The translations under genes and the position numbers were made by a program. Positions 8,769 to 16,576 of a DNA stretch of 64,000 nucleotides are shown in pieces; position 1 is the first letter of the stretch; each line of letters starts with the position of its first letter. Source of the stretch: Oceanospirillales bacterium (GTDB lineage Bacteria > Pseudomonadota > Gammaproteobacteria > Pseudomonadales > Balneatricaceae); NCBI GenBank assembly GCA_018223185.1, contig JAAEYW010000003.1:90074-154073 (forward strand). Direction: 5' to 3'. The notes beneath the pieces were generated by a model that ran no database searches, was not told where the DNA came from, and saw only the letters and a list, made by a program, of their open reading frames with translations.

Positions 8769-10619
8769 ATGCTCAATAAATATCCACTGTGGAAAAACGC
8801 GCTGATCGTGCTGGTACTGCTGGTCTGTGGTATCTACGCCGCGCCTAACCTTTTTCCAGACGATTATGCTGTTCAGCTTTCCGGCACCCGGGAGTCGAAT
8901 ATTGTCAACCAGCCGTTGCTGGATCAGGTGACACAAGCCTTGCAACAGGCAGATATCAGCGTTAAAGGTGAAGAGCTGACTAATAATGGTGGTCTGATCC
9001 GTTTCAGGGACAGCCGCACTCAGCTGGAAGCCAAAGAAGTTATCAGCAGAACCCTGGGTGATAAATATGTAGTGGCCCTCAATCTGGCGCCTACCACCCC
9101 TGAATGGCTGAGATTTGTCGGCGCTGGCCCGATGAAACTGGGTCTTGACCTGCGTGGTGGTGTGCACTTCCTGCTGGAAGTCGACATGGTTTCCGCCGTG
9201 GCGCAGCGCCTGGATGTCTATGTCAGCGAGATTAAAACCAAGCTGCGTACTGAAAAATTGCGTTATCGCTCAGTTGAACATCGTGAAGATGGCAGTCTTG
9301 AGCTGAAATTCTCGGCTGCCGATGTGCGTGATCAGGCGGTAGCGTTGTTGCGCAAAGATTACTCCGAGTTTCTGATTAACACAGAAGATATCGATGGCGC
9401 TTTTTATCTCACCATCAATCTGGTGGAAAGCAAGATCCGCGAGATCGAAGATTATGCGATCAAGCAGAATCTGACCACCCTGCGTAACCGGGTTAATGAG
9501 TTGGGTGTTGCGGAGCCGCTGGTACAGCGCCAGGGACGCAACCGTATCGTGGTTCAGCTGCCGGGTATCCAGGATGCTGCTGCAGCGAAACGGATTATCG
9601 GTAAGACCGCGAACCTTGAGTTCCGTCTGGAAGCCAAGACTGATGCCTCCCGGGTGACCACTGAAACCTACGAGTTCCGTAACGAGAGTCGTGAGGCAAC
9701 CCTGGAAAAAGACGTTATCATTACCGGCGCCAGTGTATCTAACGCCCAGTCCTCGTTTGATGAGAATGGTCAGCCACAGGTTAACATTTCTCTGGATGCC
9801 AAGGGCGGTCAGCTGATGAACCGTACCACCCGCAACGCAATTAAGCGTCGCATGGCGGTACTGTTTGTTGAGCATAAGAGCCGAACTCTCTACGAAACCG
9901 TGGAGGGTGAGCAGGTTGCCAAGCGTATCCCTTACGTCGAGAAGAAGATTATCTCACTGGCGACTATTCAGAGTGTACTGGGTGCCAGTTTCCGGATTAC
10001 CGGGCTGGACAGCGCAACAGAGTCGTCTGAGCTGGCATTGCTGCTGCGAGCCGGTGCTCTGGCCGCTCCCATCTACTTTGTTGAGGAGCGTACGGTTGGT
10101 CCAAGCCTGGGTGAGCAGAATATTGAGCTGGGAGTGATGTCGGTGCAGATCGGCTTTGCTCTGGTACTCCTGTTTATGCTGGCTTACTACCGCGTGTTTG
10201 GTCTGCTGGCGAATGTTGCGCTGACGCTGAACCTGGTGATGCTGCTGGCGGTGATGTCGATGTTGTCGGCGACCCTGACCCTTCCGGGCATCGCAGGTAT
10301 CGTGCTGACAGTGGGTATGGCCGTGGATGCCAACGTTCTGATCTTCTCCCGAATACGGGAAGAACTGAAAAATGGGATGCCTCCGCAGTCGGCTATTAAT
10401 GCTGGTTTTGACCGCGCATTTTCGACTATCTTTGACGCCAATATTACCACCCTGCTGGCGGCAGTGATTCTGTTTGCGATGGGCTCCGGTCCGGTCAAAG
10501 GGTTCGCGATTACCCTATCGGTCGGTATCCTGACCTCCATGTTCACCGCGATCATGGTCACCCGGATGCTGGTTAATCTGGCCTACGGCGGTCGTGCGCT
10601 GAAGAAACTGTCGATCTGA
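8769..10619 (+). CDS. secD: Protein translocase subunit SecD
   Basis: Inner-membrane RND-type subunit that, with SecF, uses the proton motive force to help complete Sec-dependent export. The 616-aa protein has the N-terminal membrane segment (about 9-25), a large periplasmic part containing LGLDLRGGVHFLLEVD, and five C-terminal membrane segments (about 450-605) with the GMAVDANVLIFSRIREE motif. It precedes secF by 14 bp. Full length, with no anomaly. Confidence 0.97.
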   Translation: MLNKYPLWKNALIVLVLLVCGIYAAPNLFPDDYAVQLSGTRESNIVNQPLLDQVTQALQQADISVKGEELTNNGGLIRFRDSRTQLEAKEVISRTLGDKYVVALNLAPTTPEWLRFVGAGPMKLGLDLRGGVHFLLEVDMVSAVAQRLDVYVSEIKTKLRTEKLRYRSVEHREDGSLELKFSAADVRDQAVALLRKDYSEFLINTEDIDGAFYLTINLVESKIREIEDYAIKQNLTTLRNRVNELGVAEPLVQRQGRNRIVVQLPGIQDAAAAKRIIGKTANLEFRLEAKTDASRVTTETYEFRNESREATLEKDVIITGASVSNAQSSFDENGQPQVNISLDAKGGQLMNRTTRNAIKRRMAVLFVEHKSRTLYETVEGEQVAKRIPYVEKKIISLATIQSVLGASFRITGLDSATESSELALLLRAGALAAPIYFVEERTVGPSLGEQNIELGVMSVQIGFALVLLFMLAYYRVFGLLANVALTLNLVMLLAVMSMLSATLTLPGIAGIVLTVGMAVDANVLIFSRIREELKNGMPPQSAINAGFDRAFSTIFDANITTLLAAVILFAMGSGPVKGFAITLSVGILTSMFTAIMVTRMLVNLAYGGRALKKLSI

Positions 10620-10633
10620 CGGAGTAGAGTAAG

Positions 10634-11557
10634 ATGACGACTGAAAAAATTTATAACTTCATGGGGCTGCGAAAAGTTGCGGCCGCATTTTCGATTACGT
10701 TGCTGCTGATCTCTGTCGCTTCACTGGCGATTAACGGCCTCAAGTTTGGTCTGGATTTCACCGGTGGTTCGCTGATCGAAGTGGGTTATCAGCAAGAGCC
10801 GGATCTGAATAGTATCCGCGATAAGCTGGAGAATGCCGGTTATGAGGATGCTGTTGTACAAACCTTTGGCTCACCGGTGGATATACTTATCCGCATGGGG
10901 GTTGCTCATGATCCCAAGCTGGGAGATATGGTGCTGCAAACCCTGCAGAGCGGTGAGCCTCAGGCGCTGACTTTGCGCCGCAACGAGTTTGTCGGCGCTC
11001 AGGTGGGTGAAGAGCTTCGCGAGCAGGGCGGTTTAGGCATGTTGCTGGCGCTGTTTATGGTGATGGTATATGTAGCCTTCCGCTTTCAGCTGAAGTTCTC
11101 CGTTGGTGCGGTAACCGCGCTGGCGCATGATGTGCTGATCGTGCTTGGCTTCTTCTCTATACTGCAGCTGGACTTTGATCTGACCGTGCTGGCCGCTGTT
11201 CTGGCGGTGATCGGTTATTCACTCAACGATACCATTGTGGTCTCCGACCGTATTCGGGAGAACTTCCGGAAACTGCGTAAAAGTGAACCGATTGACGTAA
11301 TGAACGTCTCGCTGAGTCAGACTCTGGGCCGTACGATGGTAACCTCTCTGACCACTCTGCTGGTGCTGGTAGCACTGGCGGTGTTTGGTGGTGAGATGAT
11401 CCATGGCTTCGCAGTGGCGCTTTTGGTGGGTGTTTTTATCGGTACATATTCTTCTATCTATGTGGCCGCGAACATACTGATCATGCTGGGGATCTGTAAA
11501 GAGGATCTCCTTCCGCCAGAGAAGCAGGAAGGTGAAGAGGTCGACGAAATGCCCTGA
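10634..11557 (+). CDS. secF: Protein translocase subunit SecF
   Basis: Partner of SecD in the inner membrane. The 307-aa protein has an N-terminal membrane segment, the GLDFTGGSLIEV motif, and C-terminal membrane segments with GYSLNDTIVVSDRIREN. Start ATG 10634 follows a GGAG site in the short gap after secD. A terminator follows the stop codon and ends the queA-secF transcription unit. Confidence 0.97.
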   Translation: MTTEKIYNFMGLRKVAAAFSITLLLISVASLAINGLKFGLDFTGGSLIEVGYQQEPDLNSIRDKLENAGYEDAVVQTFGSPVDILIRMGVAHDPKLGDMVLQTLQSGEPQALTLRRNEFVGAQVGEELREQGGLGMLLALFMVMVYVAFRFQLKFSVGAVTALAHDVLIVLGFFSILQLDFDLTVLAAVLAVIGYSLNDTIVVSDRIRENFRKLRKSEPIDVMNVSLSQTLGRTMVTSLTTLLVLVALAVFGGEMIHGFAVALLVGVFIGTYSSIYVAANILIMLGICKEDLLPPEKQEGEEVDEMP

Positions 11558-11581
11558 GTTGCATTTTGCACAGTACAAAAA

Positions 11582-11609
11582 AAAACCGGCTATCAGCCGG
11601 TTTTTTATT
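11582..11609 (+). terminator. Rho-independent terminator after secF
   Basis: AAAACCGGC (11582-11590), loop TATCA, GCCGGTTTTTT (from 11596), flanked by A and T tracts, so it may work in both directions. Confidence 0.85.
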
Positions 11610-11739
11610 TACAGATCCGGCCGTTTACCGGCCCTCCGGTTTTTAATTATTTTACTAAACTACAGGAACGGGAAAACGCTCCAGATTAAGCAGTGGTTGG
11701 AGTATAGTTATTCAAAACGGATATAACAGAAGATGATTA

Positions 11740-14445
11740 ATGTCTGATTCAAAAAACTTTTCTGAAGACCCTTATGCCGACCGTGAAGCGGAAAAATATG
11801 ATCGCCCGATAGCCAGTCGGGAGCTGATAATGCAGCTGCTGGCAGAGCAGGGGGAACCCCTCACCCGTCCTCAGCTGGAGGTGTTGCTGGAGATTGGTGA
11901 TGAGGAGAGTGCAGAAGCCCTGCGCCGTCGTCTGAGAGCGATGGAGCGGGATGGCCAGTTGATGCGTAACCGCAAGGCTCAGTATGTGCTGCTGAGTAAG
12001 CTGGATCTGGTGGCCGGACGGATTATGGGACATCGGGATGGCTTTGGTTTTCTGATTCCCGATGCGGGCGGTGATGATATCTTTCTGTCGGCCCGGGAGA
12101 TGCGTCAGGTGTTTGACGGTGACCGGGTGCTGGTGCGGGCCACCGGTGAAGACCGTAAAGGCCGGACAGAAGGTGCGATTGTCGAGGTGCTTGAACGTAA
12201 AACCCATAAGCTGGTTGGACGGTTTAATGGTTACGGTGGTTTTGGCTATATGACCCCGGAAAACCAGCGAATTACCAATGATATTCAGATTCTGCCCGAC
12301 CCTGATGGCGGACTTGAATATAAACAGGGACAGCTGGTGGTGGTAGAACTGATCACTCCGCCCTCTAAGCGTGCCAAAGCAACCGCCCGGGTGACGGAGG
12401 TGCTGGGTGATCATATGGCGCCCGGCATGGAGATCAAAGTTGCTATCCATAACTATGATATTCCCAACGAATGGACCGATGCGATACGTCAGGAGGTCAG
12501 TGAGTTTGGCCCCGACGTCCCGGATACGGCTGTAGAAAACCGGATTGACCTGCGTGATTTGCCGCTGGTTACCATCGATGGTGAAGACGCCAAAGACTTC
12601 GATGATGCGGTCTACTGTGAGCCCAAACGCGCTGGCGGCTGGCGCTTATGGGTGGCCATAGCCGATGTCTCCTCCTATGTTCATCCCGATAGTCAGCTGG
12701 ATATCGAAGCACATAAACGGGGCAACTCGGTGTATTTCCCTGAGTTTGTCGTGCCGATGCTGCCGGAAGTGCTGTCTAACGGACTGTGTTCGCTTAACCC
12801 GGATGTAAATCGGCTGGCGATGGTGTGTGAGATGACGGTCAGTGCTGCCGGAAAGCTCAGCAACTATACCTTTTATGAGGCGGTGATTCGTTCCAAAGCG
12901 CGACTGACCTACACCAAAGTCGGTGCCATGTTGCAAGAGCCTGATTCTGACTTCGGTATGGCGATGCGCCAGCACTATGCTGAAGTACTGCCCCACATCG
13001 AAGATCTGCATGAGCTGTATTGTGCGCTTCGCCGGGCCCGGGAGGAACGGGGAGCAATCGATTTTGAAACTACTGAAACCCGGATTCTGTTTAGTGAAGA
13101 CCGCAAGATCGAGAAGATTGTGCCGGTGGTGCGCAACGATGCTCACAAGATCATTGAGGAGTGTATGCTCTGTGCCAATGTGGCTGCAGCACAGATGTTG
13201 CAAAAGCTGAAACAGCCCGCGCTGTTTCGGGTGCATGAAGGCCCGAAAGAGTCTAAATTGCAGACCTTACGCACCTATCTTGGCCCGCTGGGGCTGAGTC
13301 TGGGGGGCGGTGATGAGCCAACGCCTCCGGATTACCAGGCACTGTCTGAATCCCTGGAGGGGCGCGCAGATAAGCATATTATTCAGATGATGATGCTGCG
13401 CTCCATGTCGCAGGCGGTCTACAGCCCGGAACATAAGGGCCATTTTGGTCTGAACTATCCCGCCTACACCCACTTTACCTCACCGATCCGCCGTTATCCT
13501 GATCTGCTGGTTCATCGGGCGATTCGGGGGATTATTCATTCTGATAATGATAGCCATCATGTTACCCGGCCGGATAGCTTCCGTGTTGATAAGCGGTTTA
13601 TACATCGCTATACCATGGAACAGATGGTGGAGCTGGGCGAACACTGTTCCATGACCGAACGTCGTGCGGATGATGCCACCCGTGATGTGATGTCCTGGCT
13701 TAAATGTGAGTATATGCAGGACTGTGTCGGTGAAGAGTTCAGCGGAGTCATTTCGGCCGTCACCGGTTTTGGTGTGTTTGTTGAGCTGGAAGAGGTTTAT
13801 GTTGAAGGATTGATTCATATCTCAGCACTGCCGGGGGATTACTATCATTTCGATGCCGCCCTGCAGCGTTTATATGGCGAGCGAAGCGGTAAATCTTTCC
13901 GTCTGGGAGACCGGGTTCAGGTGCAGGTTGCGCGAGTGGATCTGGATGACCGGAAGATCGATTTTGAGCTGGTTAAAAAGCTGGATGCGACGGCGAAACC
14001 GGGAGCTGATTCCGGCAATCCTGAGGCTGAGCCAAAGCGTCTGAGCAAACGGGAGCTGCTGCGTAAGGGCAAAATTGCGCTCGCAGAACTGGAAAGCCGT
14101 CAGGGACAAAAGCCTTATGGAGGCCGGCCATCACGGTCTCCGTCGGGTAAGCCCGAAAGTAGTCGTGCTACGCAACGTAACCGGGCCGATACCGAAACGC
14201 CCTGGGGCAAAACCGATGACAGAACCCGTCCGGGGAAGTCGTCCCGCAAGAATGGATCGGAGAGTAAAGCTGGAAAAAGCGTTAGAAATAAGTTCGAAGC
14301 AAAACCCGACAGTGCAGGCAAGGCGCGTTTAAGCGAATCGGAGCTGGAGGTGATCAGGGTATCGAAAAAACCTGCGAAAGGGCTGAGTAACCGGGCTAAA
14401 AAACGTAAGCTGAAGAAGTTGCGGGGCAGAACGTCGCGTAAATAA
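11740..14445 (+). CDS. rnr: Ribonuclease R
   Basis: 3'-5' hydrolytic exoribonuclease that degrades structured RNA. The 901-aa protein has, in order, a helix-turn-helix (about 25-90), cold-shock/OB domains (about 95-230), the RNB catalytic domain (about 265-600) with DGEDAKDFDDAV (acidic residues about D280, D286, D288, D289), an S1 domain (about 650-735) and a long lysine/arginine-rich tail (about 745-901). The tail is longer than in E. coli. In many gammaproteobacteria rlmB follows rnr; here a strong terminator and the giant-protein locus follow instead. Confidence 0.96.
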   Translation: MSDSKNFSEDPYADREAEKYDRPIASRELIMQLLAEQGEPLTRPQLEVLLEIGDEESAEALRRRLRAMERDGQLMRNRKAQYVLLSKLDLVAGRIMGHRDGFGFLIPDAGGDDIFLSAREMRQVFDGDRVLVRATGEDRKGRTEGAIVEVLERKTHKLVGRFNGYGGFGYMTPENQRITNDIQILPDPDGGLEYKQGQLVVVELITPPSKRAKATARVTEVLGDHMAPGMEIKVAIHNYDIPNEWTDAIRQEVSEFGPDVPDTAVENRIDLRDLPLVTIDGEDAKDFDDAVYCEPKRAGGWRLWVAIADVSSYVHPDSQLDIEAHKRGNSVYFPEFVVPMLPEVLSNGLCSLNPDVNRLAMVCEMTVSAAGKLSNYTFYEAVIRSKARLTYTKVGAMLQEPDSDFGMAMRQHYAEVLPHIEDLHELYCALRRAREERGAIDFETTETRILFSEDRKIEKIVPVVRNDAHKIIEECMLCANVAAAQMLQKLKQPALFRVHEGPKESKLQTLRTYLGPLGLSLGGGDEPTPPDYQALSESLEGRADKHIIQMMMLRSMSQAVYSPEHKGHFGLNYPAYTHFTSPIRRYPDLLVHRAIRGIIHSDNDSHHVTRPDSFRVDKRFIHRYTMEQMVELGEHCSMTERRADDATRDVMSWLKCEYMQDCVGEEFSGVISAVTGFGVFVELEEVYVEGLIHISALPGDYYHFDAALQRLYGERSGKSFRLGDRVQVQVARVDLDDRKIDFELVKKLDATAKPGADSGNPEAEPKRLSKRELLRKGKIALAELESRQGQKPYGGRPSRSPSGKPESSRATQRNRADTETPWGKTDDRTRPGKSSRKNGSESKAGKSVRNKFEAKPDSAGKARLSESELEVIRVSKKPAKGLSNRAKKRKLKKLRGRTSRK

Positions 14446-14500
14446 TAGCGCTGTCCTGGCCGGGTTTTCCCGGCGGACGCCGCTCATCGGTAAAATCAAA

Positions 14501-14536
14501 GGCAGATATCACCTCCGGGGTGGTATCTGCCTTTTT
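14501..14536 (+). terminator. Strong Rho-independent terminator after rnr
   Basis: A 13-bp stem, GGCAGATATCACC (14501-14513) with GGTGGTATCTGCC (14519-14531) and one G-U, followed by TTTTT. It insulates rnr from the following locus. Confidence 0.9.
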
Positions 14537-14926
14537 GCATTTATAAAGGGCCGATTTAAATAGACAGGTGGGTAAGATTTAACCATTGGTATTCGGTTTT
14601 ATTTAAAAAAAGTCACATCAATGTTTGATTCGGTTGTTTGAAAATTGATTATTACCCATTCTGGGTAGGTATATTAGGTGTATATAATCTATTGTTTTTA
14701 CTAAATTTTTTACTAATTGTTTGATTTGTAATGGTTTGTTTCTAAGGAAAGGTTAATAGGCCCTATTGACATTATTTTATTTGAACAATTGTTTTTATTT
14801 AAGCATACTGGTTGACGTAATCTATGCAGTTCTTGAATAACAAATAACTATTTTCAGTAACGGATGCTGAATCTTCTGTAAGGTTACCATTGGGAGAGTT
14901 CTCAGGATGAGGTCAGGGGAAATGAC
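14537..14926 (+). promoter_or_regulatory. AT-rich leader and promoter region of the giant-protein locus
   Basis: About 390 bp, clearly AT-rich, with no gene. It includes a TATAAT at 14683-14688 directly downstream of a small palindrome ACCCA-TTC-TGGGT (14654-14666, a possible operator), the palindrome AACAATTGTT at 14784-14793, and TTGACA/TTGACG boxes at 14766 and 14812. AGGGGA before the ATG at 14927 is the ribosome-binding site of tolC. Which box is the true promoter cannot be decided by eye. Confidence 0.45.
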
Positions 14927-16282
14927 ATGTTCAATAAAAAATTAATTCGTGTTCTGACGAATACGGGTTTTTGTTCGGTATTGTTTTGTTCAGCTCAGGC
15001 GCAGGCCGATGACTTGATGGATGTATGGAAAGTCGCTGAAGAGAACGATACTAAATACCTTTCTGCATACCACAAATTCCGCTCGGGCCAAGAAATTATC
15101 AATTTGAGTCGTGCGGATTTGTTGCCGACCATATCGCTCCAGTATGAGCACAAAGAGACCAGTAAGACCATCAATGAGTCTGATAACGCTGTGTTTTACG
15201 GCAACTCTGCTGATTATCCCACTGATAGCTACGGTCTGACACTTACTCAATCAATTTTTGATTACTCCCGCTGGCAGCGTTATGACCAGTCAAAGATCAG
15301 CGCTAACCGCGCAGAGGTAGAATATAAGCTATCCAAACAGCAGTTGTTGTTGAGGCTGTCAGAAAGCTATTTTTTGGTTCTTGAGCGGAGTGATCAGCTT
15401 CAGGCGATTGAAGCCGAAAAGACCGCGATGTTTAAACATTATGAAGTGTCCGAAAAGAAGCATAAAACGGGTCTTGTCAGAACGGTAGATCTACAGGATG
15501 CATCAGCGCGTTATCTGAATGCGCTGAGTAAAGAGATCGAGTTACAAAGCCGCTTAATGGATAGTCGCTATGCACTGCGGGAATCTTTGGGTTCGATGCC
15601 GGGTGAGCTCTCCCGATTGCGCAGTGATATTCAACTTGAAATGCCTGTGCCATCTGATCCTGAAGAGTGGGTAAGGCTTGCGGCAAAAAATAATCCGGAA
15701 TTACATGCGCTGAATCTCACTTTAAACGAGGCGGATAAAGAGATTAAGGCCTTACGAGGCGGACACTACCCAACCCTTGATCTGGTCTTAACACACGGTA
15801 ACGTTGTGGTTGAGGGTTCTCCATTCGGCGGTAGTAGTGATATCGATACAACCGAGATGGCAATTCAGTTTAATTTACCTCTTTATTCAGGAGGAAAAGC
15901 CTCTGCCAAAATCCGTCAGGCCATGGAAAAACGTAATAGCGTGCTTGAAGATCGCAATGATAAAAGGCGTGCTGTTGAACGTTCCGCTCATGATGCTTAT
16001 CACCGTATAAATGAAGCTATCGTGCAAGTTAGCGCTCTTGAGAAATCCCTTCAGGCGCAGGAAAGTCGTTTGAAATCTAAGTCGGCTGGTTACCGTAGTG
16101 GTCAAAATAGCCTGGTAGAGGTTCTGGATGTTGAACAGGATCTTTCCGATGCAAGGCAGGCTTTGATCAAGGCCCGATACGATTATGTGCTTAACGTTTT
16201 GCGGCTCAAGTTTGCGGTTGGCGCGCTACAGGAAGAAGATCTGTCAGCAATAAACAACTGGCTTACAAACGATCAGTCATAG
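14927..16282 (+). CDS. TolC-family outer-membrane channel protein
   Basis: Predicted outer-membrane exit duct for a multi-component exporter. The 451-aa protein has a signal peptide (basic start, hydrophobic core, cleavage after AQA near residue 27) followed by the two repeated OEP halves of TolC proteins, with long coiled helices. The second half contains the typical FNLPLYSGGKASAKIRQA segment and a SGQNSLVEVLDVEQDLSDARQAL-like helix. It is the first gene of the giant-protein locus and lies 123 bp before the giant gene. The locus also has adaptors and an ATPase, so this is probably a dedicated channel rather than the general TolC. Confidence 0.9.
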   Translation: MFNKKLIRVLTNTGFCSVLFCSAQAQADDLMDVWKVAEENDTKYLSAYHKFRSGQEIINLSRADLLPTISLQYEHKETSKTINESDNAVFYGNSADYPTDSYGLTLTQSIFDYSRWQRYDQSKISANRAEVEYKLSKQQLLLRLSESYFLVLERSDQLQAIEAEKTAMFKHYEVSEKKHKTGLVRTVDLQDASARYLNALSKEIELQSRLMDSRYALRESLGSMPGELSRLRSDIQLEMPVPSDPEEWVRLAAKNNPELHALNLTLNEADKEIKALRGGHYPTLDLVLTHGNVVVEGSPFGGSSDIDTTEMAIQFNLPLYSGGKASAKIRQAMEKRNSVLEDRNDKRRAVERSAHDAYHRINEAIVQVSALEKSLQAQESRLKSKSAGYRSGQNSLVEVLDVEQDLSDARQALIKARYDYVLNVLRLKFAVGALQEEDLSAINNWLTNDQS

Positions 16283-16293
16283 TCTGCACGTAG

Positions 16294-16387
16294 TCTCTGC
16301 GTATAAGTTTGTTTCGTTTATCGCGCAGAGAAGCTTGCTTTCCTTCCGTATCAACTGAAAAAAGCGTATTGAGTAGTTGCTTTTTTT
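16294..16387 (+). promoter_or_regulatory. Hairpins between tolC and the giant gene
   Basis: Three pairings are visible: TCTCTGCG (16294-16301) with CGCAGAGA (16324-16331); AAAAAAGC (16358-16365) with GCTTTTTTT (16379-16387); and CAACT (16352-16356) with AGTTG (16375-16379). The last two overlap at G16379 and so compete. The second ends in a 7-T run and could act as a weak terminator or attenuator that lowers expression of the 38-kb gene relative to tolC. All three stems are short. Confidence 0.35.
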
Positions 16388-16405
16388 AAATGAAATATTC
16401 ATTGG

Positions 16406-16576
16406 ATGAAAATTATGTCGTATATATTTAATCGTCTTTTCAGAATGCGTTATGACAAATTTCGTAACTTAAGACAATTCATATGGACTAGTCAGGGTAT
16501 CACTGCCCGACGACGTAATACTTATCTGATGGAACAGATGGAAAATCGTTATCTGTTATCTGCAGATGCGGCCCCT
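16406..16576 (+). other. LEPR-XLL-type N-terminal leader of the giant protein
   Basis: The first 57 residues are rich in Arg, Phe and Tyr (for example FNRLFRMRYDKFRNLR, ITARRR) and contain no long hydrophobic core. They end in MENRYLLSADA, a variant of the LEPR-x-LL-SADP motif found at the start of giant bacterial surface proteins. The position and conservation of the motif suggest an export or processing signal. That use is inferred. Confidence 0.7.

Noticed and set aside
9270-9875. 201-codon minus-strand frame opposite secD
   Set aside because: Antisense shadow of secD, with no ribosome-binding site or domain.
12646-13236. 196-codon minus-strand frame opposite rnr
   Set aside because: Antisense shadow of the RNase R catalytic domain.
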